Below are positions 41,512-51,118 of a stretch of 64,000 nt of DNA, in pieces. Origin of the DNA: Neobacillus sp. PS3-40 (GTDB taxonomy: Bacteria > Bacillota > Bacilli > Bacillales > Cytobacillaceae); the NCBI RefSeq assembly GCF_030915485.1, contig NZ_CP133266.1, forward strand, positions 3,476,001 to 3,540,000, in the 5' to 3' direction. Both the position numbers and the translations under genes were made by a program. Numbering within the stretch: position 1 is the stretch's first letter; the number at the start of each line of letters is the position of its first letter. Under the pieces are notes generated by a model that worked only from the letters and a program-made list of their open reading frames with translations, did not search any database and had not been told where the DNA came from.

Positions 41512-41952
41512 ATGGGAAATGATTCAATATCTCAATCTTTAAAACTGTTTATCGTTCTTTCAAGAGCATATAAGGCCATAAATGAACATGTTAATAAAAT
41601 GATTCAAAACAATGGTTTAAATCCTACTGAATTTGCAGTCCTTGAACTGCTATATCATAAAGGAGATCAGCCTTTGCAGCAAATTGGAGGTAAGATTTTG
41701 CTTGCAAGCGGAAGCATTACCTATGTTGTTGATAAGCTCGAGCAAAAAGGCTTGTTAAAAAGGATTGCCTGCCCAAAGGATCGTCGAGTTACGTATGCCC
41801 AGATTACGGATGAAGGGAAAACATTTATCGAAGAAATCTTCCCAGAGCATGCTAAGCAAATCGATCAACTCATGTCCAGTCTCTCTGACTCAGAGAAATC
41901 GGAAGCGATTCGGCTTTTAAAAAAAGCAGGTTTACCAGCAGGAAAATTTTAA
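41512..41952 (+). CDS. mhqR: MarR-family repressor MhqR-like
   Basis: This is a 146-residue winged-helix regulator. NPTEFAVLELLYHKGDQPLQQIG, LLASGSITYVVDKLEQKGLLKR and CPKDRRVTYAQITDEG are the DNA-binding core and wing. In B. subtilis MhqR represses quinone-detoxifying genes and azoreductase. The gene sits near clpE and ykvI as in B. subtilis. Its own promoter and the azoR promoter carry similar ATCTCGA sites, so it probably controls both. Cys is at CPKD in the wing; whether it senses quinones by that Cys is open. Confidence 0.85.
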   Translation: MGNDSISQSLKLFIVLSRAYKAINEHVNKMIQNNGLNPTEFAVLELLYHKGDQPLQQIGGKILLASGSITYVVDKLEQKGLLKRIACPKDRRVTYAQITDEGKTFIEEIFPEHAKQIDQLMSSLSDSEKSEAIRLLKKAGLPAGKF

Positions 41953-42057
41953 TGCGGCTAACAAAGTCGTATTTTTTTTGCGTAAAAGGAAAATATATGA
42001 TGATTGCCGAATATATACCAATGTAATATTTAAATTTTTAGAAAAAGGAGAGACAAA

Positions 42058-43752
42058 ATGCGATTTGAAGACTATACATACAAGCGCCCTGATTTAGAAG
42101 AAGTGACTAAACAATTTTATGTTGTCCTAGAAAAATTTGAAAAAGCTACATCTGTTGATGAGCAAAGTGTTGCAATGGATGAAATTAATGAAATTCGTAA
42201 TGGCCTTGGGACAATGTTCAACCTGTGCCAAATTCGCCATACAATTAATACAAACGATGAGTTTTATAAGGAAGAACAGGACCACATGGATGAGATACAG
42301 CCGGAGATAGAAGGGCTAGTTACGAAATATTATCAAGCCCTAGTCGATTCAAAATTCCGTCAGCAGTTAGAAGAAAAATGGGGTAAACAGCTTTTTGCAC
42401 TTGCAGAGGGCCAACTTAAAACATTTAAACCAGAAATTGTTCCATTGCTTCAAAAAGAAAATCGTTTGTCAACCGAATATACAAAACTAGTGGCCTCAGC
42501 TAAGATCTTATTTGAGGGGGAAGAAAGAACCCTTGCTCAATTGGATCCGTTCACAGAGTCAACTGACCGCGATACTCGAAAGCAGGCTAGTGAAGCTAAA
42601 TTTGCTTTTTTTGCAGAGCATGAAGGGGAATTTGACAGAGTTTACGATGATCTTGTTAAGGTCAGAACTGAAATTGCTCAATCGCTTGGCTATGAGAATT
42701 TTGTGGAACTAGGTTATTACCGCATGATGAGAACGGATTACAATGCGGAAATGGTGGCTAACTTTAGGCAACAAGTGAAGGATTATATTGTTCCAATCGC
42801 TACTAAGTTGAAATTACGCCAACAGGATCGGATTGGAGTAGATAAACTAAAATATTATGATGAAGGGTTTATTTTTCAAACAGGTAATCCTGTTCCAAAA
42901 GGAAGCCCAGAGTGGATTATCGACAATGGACAAAAAATGTATGAAGAGCTTTCAAAAGAAACAGGAACCTTCTTCCGGTTTATGCAGGATAAAAACCTGA
43001 TGGATCTTGTTGCAAAGAAAGGAAAAGCGGGCGGAGGTTATTGTACTTATATTGAGGATTATAAATCACCGTTTATTTTTTCAAACTTTAATGGAACTTC
43101 TGGGGATATCGATGTCTTAACACATGAAGCAGGTCATGCATTCCAGGTTTATTCAAGTCGCGCTTTTGAAATTCCGGAATACCTGTGGCCAACATATGAA
43201 GCATGTGAAATTCATTCGATGAGTATGGAGTTTTTTACATGGCCATGGATGGAACTGTTCTTTAAGGAAGAAACCGATAAATACAAATATGCTCATTTAA
43301 GTGATGCATTATTGTTCTTGCCATATGGTGTTTCTGTTGATGAGTTCCAACATTGGGTTTATGAAAATCCTAAGGCGACACCGAAAGAACGGAAGCTGAA
43401 ATGGCGGGAGATCGAGAAAAAATACCAGCCACATAAGGATTATGAAGGAAATGTGTATTTAGAAAATGGCGGCTTTTGGCAACGGCAAGGACATATTTAT
43501 AATTCGCCTTTTTACTATATTGATTATACGCTTGCACAAATTTGTGCATTCCAATTCTGGAAACGGTCAAGGGAAAATCAAGAAGAAGCCTGGTCTGACT
43601 ATGTGAAACTATGTAAGCTTGGTGGTAGTATGTCATTTACAAAGCTTGTGGCAGCAGCAAACTTAATTTCTCCTTTTGAAAATGGTTGTGTGGAATCAGT
43701 TGTTGGGGAAATTGAGAGCTGGTTAAATTCAGTCCAAGATCAAGAACTATAA
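42058..43752 (+). CDS. M3-family oligoendopeptidase
   Basis: This is a 564-residue zinc metallopeptidase of the M3 (thimet/PepF-like) family. The zinc motif HEAGHAFQVY is near residues 362-371, followed by YEACEIHSMSMEFFTWPWM with the third-ligand Glu. It is a cytosolic enzyme without signal peptide that cleaves short peptides. AAAGGAGAG lies before ATG 42058. Length and order match M3 members of bacilli. A strong terminator follows. Confidence 0.93.
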   Translation: MRFEDYTYKRPDLEEVTKQFYVVLEKFEKATSVDEQSVAMDEINEIRNGLGTMFNLCQIRHTINTNDEFYKEEQDHMDEIQPEIEGLVTKYYQALVDSKFRQQLEEKWGKQLFALAEGQLKTFKPEIVPLLQKENRLSTEYTKLVASAKILFEGEERTLAQLDPFTESTDRDTRKQASEAKFAFFAEHEGEFDRVYDDLVKVRTEIAQSLGYENFVELGYYRMMRTDYNAEMVANFRQQVKDYIVPIATKLKLRQQDRIGVDKLKYYDEGFIFQTGNPVPKGSPEWIIDNGQKMYEELSKETGTFFRFMQDKNLMDLVAKKGKAGGGYCTYIEDYKSPFIFSNFNGTSGDIDVLTHEAGHAFQVYSSRAFEIPEYLWPTYEACEIHSMSMEFFTWPWMELFFKEETDKYKYAHLSDALLFLPYGVSVDEFQHWVYENPKATPKERKLKWREIEKKYQPHKDYEGNVYLENGGFWQRQGHIYNSPFYYIDYTLAQICAFQFWKRSRENQEEAWSDYVKLCKLGGSMSFTKLVAAANLISPFENGCVESVVGEIESWLNSVQDQEL

Positions 43753-43756
43753 TGGA

Positions 43757-43794
43757 AAAAGCGGAGCTGACTTTTTGGCTCCGCTTTCTCTTTG
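43757..43794 (+). terminator. Terminator of the M3 peptidase gene
   Basis: AAAGCGGAGC and GGCTCCGCTTT pair around the TGACTTTTT loop, with a T/C-rich tail. Confidence 0.88.
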
Positions 43795-43829
43795 TATTAT
43801 TTTTAGTGTATTTATCGGATGATTCACGT

Positions 43830-45995
43830 TTACTGAACAGCTAAGACTTTTGAATTTACTTTTAACTCTCCATCCTCAATGACTGTAACTAATTGTTTAG
43901 CTTCTGGCTCGTCAAGAATAAAATCAGCAATCCGGTCCTCAAGCTTTTCTTGAATCACTCTGCGAAGAGGGCGTGCCCCAAAAGAAGGATGGTAGCCAAG
44001 CTCCGCTAATTTTTCTTTTGCTTCAGGTGAAACTGTTAAAATAATATTTTGCTCTTTGAGTGTTTCTTGTAGCTCATTTAGCATTAAATCAACAATCTGT
44101 AAAATATGGTCTTTTTCAAGAGATTTGAATTCAATAATGCTATCAAAACGGTTTAAGAACTCGGGCTTAAAGAAACCGCCAAGCGAGTCTAGAATGCTTG
44201 CTTCTTCCACTGCATTATTATTTCCAAACCCAACATGGATAGTGCGAATAGTGTTAATACCTGCATTACTTGTCATAATGATGACGGTATCCTTGAAGCT
44301 AACGGTTCTCCCTTGACTATCTGTAAGGCGGCCGTCCTCAAGAATTTGCAGGAACATATGTTGAACATCAGGATGAGCTTTTTCAATTTCATCTAAGAGA
44401 ATGATGCTATAAGGGTTTCTTCTAACCTTCTCTGTCAACTGCCCAGCTTCATCATGGCCGACATATCCTGGAGGAGATCCGATTAATTTTGAGACGCTAT
44501 GCTTCTCCATATATTCACTCATATCAAGACGTACCATCGCATCTTTTGAACCAAATAATTCTTCAGCAAGTGTTTTTGTTAATTCGGTTTTTCCGACACC
44601 TGTTGGTCCTACAAACAAGAAGGAGCCAATAGGACGCTGTTTTGATTTTAGGCCAGCTCGGCTACGTCTGATTGCTTTTGCAACCTTTTCTACTGCCACC
44701 TCCTGTCCAATGACCTTTTCATGCAAATTTTTCTCTAATTGCTTCATTTTGGCTTGTTCATCTTGTTGAAGTTTGCCAACAGGAATGCCTGTTTTTTGTT
44801 CGATAATTTCCTGGATATGTGAAATATTGATTACAGGTCTTTCAGAAGAAGATACAGTATTTAGCAGTTTTTCTAACTTTGCTTCCTCATCACGAAGATC
44901 GGCTGCTACTTCATATTTCTCGTTGCGTAATGCACCGTCTTTTTCTTTGACTATTTCTTTTAGGCGTTGCTCAATTTGTTCATTATTTTTATTTTCGGAT
45001 GCAAGGTTTATTTTTGAACCTGCTTCGTCAAGTAAATCGATGGCTTTATCGGGTAAGAAGCGATCTTGAATGTATCGATGAGATAGTTGAACACAAGCAT
45101 GGATAGCCTCATCAGAATACGTAACTTCATGATAATCCTCGTATTTGGCTTGGAGCCCTTTGACTATTTCAATTGCTGCTTCTACAGATGGCTCATGAAC
45201 ATGAATAGGCTGAAAGCGACGTTCTAAAGCAGAATCCTTTTCGATTTGGCGGTATTCTTTTAAAGTAGTAGCCCCGACTACCTGCAACTCACCACGTGCA
45301 AGGGCAGGCTTTAGAATGTTACCTGCATCCATGGAGCCTTCGGCTGAACCAGCCCCAACTAAAAGATGAATTTCATCAATGAAAAGAATAATATTTTTTC
45401 GTTCTTGTAATTCGGAAATTAATTGTTTCATTCTTTCTTCGAATTGACCACGAATTCCTGTATTAGCAACAAGTGAAGCCACATCAAGCAAGTATATTTC
45501 TTTGTTTCGTAATTTCCCAGGTACCTGGCCTTCTACGATCTTAGTGGCAAGACCCTCGGCGATTGCAGTTTTCCCAACTCCAGGCTCTCCAATTAAGACA
45601 GGATTATTTTTGTTTCGACGATTTAAGATTTCAATAACACGTTTAATCTCTTGCCCGCGGCCAATGACAGGATCAATTAATCCTGCTTTCGCCATTTGCG
45701 TTAAATTTCGACCGAATTGATCGATAAAACCTCCACCATGAGTATTCTTACGAACTTTTTCGGAATTTTGCATTGAGTCACTTTTATTTGAGCCTAAGGC
45801 TTTGTTATTTTGGAAAAATAGCTCTTCAAGTGGAAAGTTTGAAAATCCCCCCATTGAAGGATTTATTCCAGCCCCAATTGCTTTTTTTTCTTTTTCGTAA
45901 CATTCATGGCAAATGATTATTTCTATCCGTTGTCCATTAATGATCATTTTTAATTGTACCGTTGCATGGTTTTCTTTACACATTTGACAAAGCAT
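43830..45995 (-). CDS. clpE: ATP-dependent Clp protease ATPase subunit ClpE
   Basis: This is a 721-residue class-I Clp ATPase. The N-terminal zinc finger has Cys at 3, 6, 29 and 32 (CQMC and CHEC). The first AAA domain has [15 protein letters not shown], the middle region is a UVR-type coiled coil ([17 protein letters not shown]), and the second AAA domain has [22 protein letters not shown] and [13 protein letters not shown]. It unfolds damaged proteins for ClpP under heat stress. Upstream CtsR boxes indicate heat control. Synteny with ykvI is as in B. subtilis. Confidence 0.96.
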   Translation of the reverse strand: MLCQMCKENHATVQLKMIINGQRIEIIICHECYEKEKKAIGAGINPSMGGFSNFPLEELFFQNNKALGSNKSDSMQNSEKVRKNTHGGGFIDQFGRNLTQMAKAGLIDPVIGRGQEIKRVIEILNRRNKNNPVLIGEPGVGKTAIAEGLATKIVEGQVPGKLRNKEIYLLDVASLVANTGIRGQFEERMKQLISELQERKNIILFIDEIHLLVGAGSAEGSMDAGNILKPALARGELQVVGATTLKEYRQIEKDSALERRFQPIHVHEPSVEAAIEIVKGLQAKYEDYHEVTYSDEAIHACVQLSHRYIQDRFLPDKAIDLLDEAGSKINLASENKNNEQIEQRLKEIVKEKDGALRNEKYEVAADLRDEEAKLEKLLNTVSSSERPVINISHIQEIIEQKTGIPVGKLQQDEQAKMKQLEKNLHEKVIGQEVAVEKVAKAIRRSRAGLKSKQRPIGSFLFVGPTGVGKTELTKTLAEELFGSKDAMVRLDMSEYMEKHSVSKLIGSPPGYVGHDEAGQLTEKVRRNPYSIILLDEIEKAHPDVQHMFLQILEDGRLTDSQGRTVSFKDTVIIMTSNAGINTIRTIHVGFGNNNAVEEASILDSLGGFFKPEFLNRFDSIIEFKSLEKDHILQIVDLMLNELQETLKEQNIILTVSPEAKEKLAELGYHPSFGARPLRRVIQEKLEDRIADFILDEPEAKQLVTVIEDGELKVNSKVLAVQ

Positions 45996-46046
45996 AAATA
46001 AACCTCCCTTAAATTATGATACAAAAAGCATCGTTTTGATTTTGAC

Positions 46047-46098
46047 TTTGACTATATTTGATCTTTATGAACATAGTATAATCTGACCATCTTTGACT
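46047..46098 (-). promoter_or_regulatory. CtsR boxes and promoter of clpE
   Basis: On the coding strand AGTCAAA-GAT-GGTCAGA (46082-46098) and GATCAAA-TAT-AGTCAAA (46047-46063) match the CtsR heptad repeat with a 3-base spacer, with one mismatch each. A TATACT -10 box lies between them at 46075-46080. More TCAAA words follow downstream to 46034. CtsR would repress until heat stress. Confidence 0.78.
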
Positions 46099-46214
46099 TT
46101 CAAGGTATTTGCTTATTGAAATTTATTCCAATTGATAAACTTTAAAAAGATATACATAAAAAGCTCGTCATGGTTTGTCCCTTTGCACATATATTTGAAC
46201 AGAGGAGGGATAAA

Positions 46215-47264
46215 GTGAAGAATAATTGGCTTGCAGCTTTCCAAATCGCAGCAGTCTATGTGGGTACAGTAGTTGGAGCTGGCTTTGCAACAGGAAAAGA
46301 GATCGTTGAATTTTTTTCGCGATTTGGTTTTTTTGGATTAATCAGCATTTTAATGAGCGGATACCTCCTAGTTTTTATTGGTTCAAAACTAATGAGAATA
46401 GCGGTTCGTATAAAGGCTAAGTCATACCAAGAGTTTAATGAGTATTTATTTGGTAAATGGATAGGTAAAGGAATTAACATATTAATGTTAGGGATGCTAC
46501 TTGGAGTAACCGCAGTTATGCTCTCAGGTGCGGGGGCAGTTTTTGAAGAACAGTTAGGTTTATCGAAAAGTCTTGGTACATTTCTAACTATATTTATGTC
46601 CATTATTGTCATGATCATTGGAACAAAAGGTATTTTTGCAGTTAATACATTTGTTGTTCCATTAATGATTTCATTTAGTGTAATGCTGATGGTTATTTCT
46701 GTGAGGATGCCTCATTTTATCGATCAGCTCTTAGTTATTCCGCATGCAAATGATGGCTGGAAAACAGTTGCCGCACCCTTTACATATACAGCCTTTAATC
46801 TAGCTCTTGCCCAAGCAGTACTTGTTCCAATTGCAACGGAAATTGACGATGATTGGACGGTAAAATGGGGAGGAATTATTGGAGGAATTGCATTAACAAT
46901 CATCTTAATTTCAAGTCATTTTACATTAATTATGTTGCCGGATTTAGAAAAGTATCAGATCCCAATGGCTGTAATTATGAAGAATTGGTCTATAAGTTTT
47001 CACTGGATTTATGTATTGGTAATCTATGGGGAAATTTTCACCTCTGTCATTGGCAATGTTTATGGGCTTGACCGTCAATTAAAACAATATATCGAAATTC
47101 CTTCGATTATTTCAGTTTCACTCATTTTTAGTATTTCATATTTTATAGGACTAATTGATTACGGACAGCTTCTTTCGTATTTATACCCATTGTTTGGATA
47201 TATAAGCTTGTTATTCCTTATTCTACTTTGGATGAAGCCATTATCGAACGTTAATAAAAAATAA
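46215..47264 (+). CDS. ykvI: YkvI family membrane protein
   Basis: This is a 349-residue protein with about ten membrane helices. AAVYVGTVVGAGFATGKEIVEFFSRFG near the start is typical of YkvI and of LeuT-fold amino acid carriers. GTG 46215 is the best start because GAGGAGGG lies 6 bases upstream; the frame extends to 46170 without a ribosome site. It is next to clpE, as in B. subtilis. The substrate is unknown, and the fold suggests a sodium- or proton-coupled transporter. A strong terminator follows. Confidence 0.88.
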   Translation: MKNNWLAAFQIAAVYVGTVVGAGFATGKEIVEFFSRFGFFGLISILMSGYLLVFIGSKLMRIAVRIKAKSYQEFNEYLFGKWIGKGINILMLGMLLGVTAVMLSGAGAVFEEQLGLSKSLGTFLTIFMSIIVMIIGTKGIFAVNTFVVPLMISFSVMLMVISVRMPHFIDQLLVIPHANDGWKTVAAPFTYTAFNLALAQAVLVPIATEIDDDWTVKWGGIIGGIALTIILISSHFTLIMLPDLEKYQIPMAVIMKNWSISFHWIYVLVIYGEIFTSVIGNVYGLDRQLKQYIEIPSIISVSLIFSISYFIGLIDYGQLLSYLYPLFGYISLLFLILLWMKPLSNVNKK

Positions 47265-47298
47265 AAAGCATCTGTTCAATTTTTGAACAGATGCTTTT
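47264..47298. terminator. Bidirectional terminator after ykvI
   Basis: AAAAGCATCTGTTCA and TGAACAGATGCTTTT pair perfectly around a 5-base loop. Confidence 0.92.
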
Positions 47299-47338
47299 CA
47301 AATAATACATGAAGTTAAAAAATGAGGTTCCACTCTGC

Positions 47339-47950
47339 TTATTTCAATGGAAGGAAAATAAATAACATGATGTCAAAAATAACGTGTGAGACAATTACGA
47401 GAGGCATACTTCTCTTCCAATAGTATAAAGCTCCCCACACAAGTCCACAAAGGAACGTGGTCAAAACCAAAATAAATTCACCTGAATAAATTTGGACTGA
47501 GGCATATAGCAATGCACCAACAATAATGCTTACCATTGGTTTAAAGTACTTCAAAAGTTTCTTTTGAACAAACCCACGCCAAAAAAATTCCTCGCCCGGG
47601 GCAGCTACCAACATAAGAGCTAGATATTCCCAAAAAAGAGATGGAGCAAACCATCGATAAAGTCGATGAATACCTCGATCAAAAGGAAGATGGAATGTTA
47701 TTATTCCTTTAAAGACAATCCAAAAAGCTCCATATAGAATTAGCCCTGTCAAAGCGCCAAGTGATATGTATGTAAAAAAGGGTGCCTCATCATCAACGTC
47801 TTCTTGAAACATTGCAAATGTAATAAGCAGAAGCATTGAGCCCGAAAAGAGGTACCAAAATACTGATTTATCGTGAAAACTAAAAAACAAAAGTAGGTGG
47901 GCAAATACGAGGCCAATTAGAAGTCTTACATCAAAAATTCTTTTTTTCAT
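47339..47950 (-). CDS. CPBP-family intramembrane protease
   Basis: This is a protein of about 203 residues with six or so membrane helices and the Abi/CPBP motifs: PGEEFFWRGFVQKKLL (EExxxR), a later LLYASVQIYSGEF segment and SHVIFDIMLF with the His. These enzymes are prenyl-protease-like membrane proteases; the substrates are unknown. I start it at ATG 47948-47950 because AAGGAG lies upstream with 11-base spacing; the frame extends to 47995. It has a convergent neighbour, ykvI. Confidence 0.85.
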   Translation of the reverse strand: MKKRIFDVRLLIGLVFAHLLLFFSFHDKSVFWYLFSGSMLLLITFAMFQEDVDDEAPFFTYISLGALTGLILYGAFWIVFKGIITFHLPFDRGIHRLYRWFAPSLFWEYLALMLVAAPGEEFFWRGFVQKKLLKYFKPMVSIIVGALLYASVQIYSGEFILVLTTFLCGLVWGALYYWKRSMPLVIVSHVIFDIMLFIFLPLK

Positions 47951-48068
47951 TCTTTTCGTGCTCCTTTTTAAACTACATAGAGAAAATATTTTCATTTAAT
48001 TCTAAGTTAATTTTTGATAAGAAATAAAAAATTTGAAAAAGCTAAAGAAAAGGAAAGGAGGTAATACT

Positions 48069-48194
48069 TTGAGTAAATCTAAAAGAGAGCAAGAGCGGGA
48101 ATGGACTGTCAGAAAACAGGATCAAAATCCGCACGGCAAAACGAAATCTTTTAAAGAACTTTCAAAAGATATTGGTAATAACGATAAAATCTAA
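48069..48194 (+). CDS. Small basic protein, 41 residues (DUF6254-like)
   Basis: The TTG at 48069 has AAAGGAGG 8 bases upstream and opens a 41-codon frame, MSKSKREQEREWTVRKQDQ, then NPHGKTKSFKELSKDIG. It is highly charged and without membrane segment. I recall similar short proteins in bacilli grouped as DUF6254, but I am not certain. A terminator follows at 48211. The strong ribosome site and conservation-like composition make a real gene likely. The function is unknown. Confidence 0.65.
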   Translation: MSKSKREQEREWTVRKQDQNPHGKTKSFKELSKDIGNNDKI

Positions 48195-48210
48195 GCTCTT
48201 TTACAAGAAC

Positions 48211-48250
48211 AATGCCACATCATTTGAGTTGATGATGGTGCATTTTTTCC
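48211..48250 (+). terminator. Terminator after the 41-residue gene
   Basis: AATGCCACATCAT and ATGATGGTGCATT pair with two mismatches around an 8-base loop and are followed by TTTT. Confidence 0.85.
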
Positions 48251-48323
48251 CTTTTAAATATAATACTTTTTCATAAAATAAGCTATTTATACGATAAAAA
48301 GGGAAACGCGAAAATTTTCTACT

Positions 48324-48367
48324 AAAAAAACCAAAAAGTAGCAATAAAGCTACTTTTTGGTTTTTTT
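48324..48367. terminator. Strong terminator of ykvS (bidirectional)
   Basis: AAAAAAACCAAAAAGTAGC and its exact complement surround a 6-base loop, at the end of ykvS on the minus strand. Confidence 0.9.
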
Positions 48368-48560
48368 AATTATTTAAAGCGTTTTCTTTGATAATCTTAT
48401 AGTTTTTATGATTGACAACGGTTCGTTGATCTAGTTCTAAGTCACGATAATTATCCATATAAGTTAGGTCGACTATTACAGAGTTTTCATTCACCTTTTC
48501 AACAATTCCTTGCAATCCCTCACGGAACTCAATGATATTCCCCACATCTGCCTTCTTCAA
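48366..48560 (-). CDS. ykvS: YkvS family DUF2187 protein
   Basis: This is a 64-residue small beta-rich protein, MKKADVGNIIEFREGLQGIVEKVNENSVIVDLTYM, of the DUF2187/KOW-like type. Its likely role is nucleic acid or ribosome-related binding, but it is unproven. GGAGAG is upstream of the ATG at 48558-48560. Its neighbourhood (mhqR, clpE, ykvI, ykvS) follows the B. subtilis arrangement. Confidence 0.87.
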   Translation of the reverse strand: MKKADVGNIIEFREGLQGIVEKVNENSVIVDLTYMDNYRDLELDQRTVVNHKNYKIIKENALNN

Positions 48561-48974
48561 TTAGTCCCTCTCCTTTACCTAACAACTTATACCAATCTAT
48601 ATAAATACCAGTTTGCACTACTTTTTTATTTTCGTAAAGGCTTTAATGTGACAATTTTTAAAATTCTTGAAAAACATCAATATAAAAATCATTAAACGTT
48701 TTTTTAATATGTAAAACTGTTTTTATATTTCCGGGGAAATTCGACAAAAAATAATTAAAAAATTGGCTTCTTAAAAAACTTTGTCGATTATAAGAATACT
48801 GTATAAACAGTATAGTTTAACGTTTAACAATGTCTGCAGGTGATTTTTAAACTTTTATAGTAGATTTAAAATAATCCCATAATTTAGGGGTAGAAGAGAT
48901 TTAGTGTTATCGGAAAATTAGGAAATTTGGTAAAATAATAGAGGAAGAAATAGTGATAAAAAGGGTGGGGAAAA
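48561..48974. other. Intergenic control region before moxR operon
   Basis: These 414 AT-rich bases show no gene. They hold the small palindrome at 48796 and AT-rich possible promoter elements before the ATG 48975 ribosome site (GGGTGGGG). A terminator-like end is not seen. Confidence 0.6.
48796..48813. promoter_or_regulatory. Palindrome ATACTGT-ATAA-ACAGTAT
   Basis: This is a perfect 7-bp-arm inverted repeat with a 4-base middle, about 160 bases before moxR. TTGTCG lies 15 bases before its centre part, so it may overlap a -10 region (TATAAA). The regulator is unknown. Confidence 0.45.
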
Positions 48975-49925
48975 ATGGAATTAGCAAACAAAATTAATCT
49001 TTTGAAAAATGAAATCGGTAAATTCGTAATTGGCAAAGATTTGGAAATTGAATTGATGGCTATTTCCTTACTTTTTAATGGACATATTTTGCTTGAAAGT
49101 GTTCCTGGTACAGGAAAAACAATGCTGGCTAAATGTTTTGCATCGGCAATTGGCGGTGCTTTCTCTCGTATCCAATTTACTCCTGATGTATTACCAAGTG
49201 ATGTTACAGGGATTCAATTTTTCAACCCAAAGATTCAAGAGTTTGAATTAAGATCCGGACCAATTATGGCAAACATCGTTTTAGCAGATGAAATCAATCG
49301 GGCAACCCCAAGAACCCAATCAAGCCTACTAGAAGCAATGGAAGAGAGACAAGTAACGATTGATGGTCAGACGGTCGTACTAGACGAACCTTTTATGGTC
49401 ATTGCGACACAAAATCCAGTAGAATCACAGCAAGGGACTTTCCCTTTGCCAATAGCACAAATGGATCGATTCTTTATTAAAATAAAAATTGAATATCCTT
49501 CAATAGAAGAAGAAAGAAGGATTATGAAATTGTATAGAGGCGAAATAGTTACTGATGAGAGTCGGCATGTATTTTCCAATTCAGAGATATTACAATTGAA
49601 GACAGCTGTAAAAGGCATCACTATTTCAGAAGATCTTGAAAAGTTCATATTACAGATTGTTAGGAAAACTCGTAATCATCCATATATTGAATTAGGCGTC
49701 AGTCCAAGAGGAACGTTGGCGTTAATGAGAGCATCCCAAGGCAAAGCATTCTTAAATGGACGAAGTTTTGTTACTCCTAGTGATGTATTGTGGGTAGCCC
49801 CATATGTGTTATCACACCGAATTTTTCTTTCAACAGAAGGCTTTTTATCAAATTCACAAGAAATGATCATGGATGAAATACTTAAATCCATTGAGGTTCC
49901 AGTGGAAACAGGAGTAAACGGATGA
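48975..49925 (+). CDS. MoxR-type AAA ATPase
   Basis: This is a 316-residue chaperone-like ATPase. The Walker A is ESVPGTGKTML (41-51), Walker B is VLADEINRATPRTQSSLLEAMEERQV, and sensor 1 is VIATQNPVESQQGTFPLPIAQMDRFF. Such proteins mature or insert cofactors or membrane complexes and usually pair with a DUF58 protein. The stop overlaps the next gene by 4 bases (ATGA). It matches B. subtilis YeaC, first of the yeaC-yeaD-yebA set. Confidence 0.92.
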   Translation: MELANKINLLKNEIGKFVIGKDLEIELMAISLLFNGHILLESVPGTGKTMLAKCFASAIGGAFSRIQFTPDVLPSDVTGIQFFNPKIQEFELRSGPIMANIVLADEINRATPRTQSSLLEAMEERQVTIDGQTVVLDEPFMVIATQNPVESQQGTFPLPIAQMDRFFIKIKIEYPSIEEERRIMKLYRGEIVTDESRHVFSNSEILQLKTAVKGITISEDLEKFILQIVRKTRNHPYIELGVSPRGTLALMRASQGKAFLNGRSFVTPSDVLWVAPYVLSHRIFLSTEGFLSNSQEMIMDEILKSIEVPVETGVNG

Positions 49926-51118
49926 TTTGGCATAAATATTCCGTAGAGGACCGAAGAATTCCTGGAATATGCGCCCTTGCTGCGGTGCTATTAGTTTTAA
50001 GCCTTTTTGCTGATTCGAAGCTTACTTTTTTTCTTACAACCCTTTTTCTTTTCATTACATATGCTAATCAGTTTTATTTTAAAAAAATTGGGCAGTCTTT
50101 ACTTTTTAATAATATCATTCAAAAGGATTGTTTTTTTATAAATCAACAAGGAAAGTGGGTTCTCGAGTTCCATAATGAGGGATTACCAATCTTAAAAGGT
50201 GAAATAAAGGTATATTTCGATCAAGTTGTATCACCATTCGAAGAACAAGTGGAATCAATGTTATTCATGCATGAGATTTCAGTCCCGTTTTCAATTTTTA
50301 CCCATCAAAAAAAGCGGATTACCATTCCCTTTAAAACAAAAATGCGTGGAAATGCAAAGATACGCAAGCTAGAAATGCATATTCCAAATATTATTGGATT
50401 TGGTGAAATAGTTCTTGAATACAAAAATATAGTTCATCAAGATATTTTTGTTTATCCTGTACCTATCCCGGTTAAATACTTAAAAGAACGCCTTTCAATG
50501 CGACCTGAGTGGAATGTTGCCCCTCTTTCAATTTATGAAGATAGGCTTGCCCCTCAAGGTACAAGGGATTATGTCTTTTCAGATAGCTTTAATCGAATCC
50601 ACTGGAAAGCAAGTGCACGAAAGCAATCTTTACAAACGAAAATATATGAACAAATTACTGATAATGGTTGGAATATCGCAATAAATATTTCAGATGGCTA
50701 TGCGATAACAGGCCAATTAGAACAATTGCTTAGTAGCGTTACAGAGTTTGCTTATTACGCTTATAAACGGCAAATTCCTTATTCTTTTTGCATCAACATA
50801 CGATCCGCGGGAAATATTCCTTTTCTCTTTATTCCTTTAGGACAAGGAAATAAACACTTGCAAAAGGTTCTTGAAATACTTGCTTCAATAAATACCCTTC
50901 ATGTAAGTTTTCCATATGAGAAGATGTTGTCTTATTATAATCGGCATTTAGCAACGCAGCCATTTTTCATTCATGGTGGTATAAGAACTTCATCAGTAGA
51001 TGCCCTATTTTTGGAAATGGTTAGAAAGAAAGTATTGTTGTTAGAGTTAAAGGTTAATAACGAATCTGGATGGATCATACCCCTTGATGTTCAGAGGGAA
51101 AGTGGGGTGAGCCAATGA
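49922..51118 (+). CDS. DUF58 domain protein (YeaD-like)
   Basis: This is a 398-residue protein. Two membrane helices lie near residues 15-45, then come a beta-rich part and the DUF58 motif RLAPQGTRDYVFSDSFNRIHWKASARKQSLQTKIYEQ (about 215-250). DUF58 proteins resemble von Willebrand A domains and work with MoxR ATPases in cell-wall or enzyme assembly. It overlaps moxR by 4 bases and the next gene by 4 bases (ATGA), so translation is coupled. Confidence 0.9.
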   Translation: MIWHKYSVEDRRIPGICALAAVLLVLSLFADSKLTFFLTTLFLFITYANQFYFKKIGQSLLFNNIIQKDCFFINQQGKWVLEFHNEGLPILKGEIKVYFDQVVSPFEEQVESMLFMHEISVPFSIFTHQKKRITIPFKTKMRGNAKIRKLEMHIPNIIGFGEIVLEYKNIVHQDIFVYPVPIPVKYLKERLSMRPEWNVAPLSIYEDRLAPQGTRDYVFSDSFNRIHWKASARKQSLQTKIYEQITDNGWNIAINISDGYAITGQLEQLLSSVTEFAYYAYKRQIPYSFCINIRSAGNIPFLFIPLGQGNKHLQKVLEILASINTLHVSFPYEKMLSYYNRHLATQPFFIHGGIRTSSVDALFLEMVRKKVLLLELKVNNESGWIIPLDVQRESGVSQ

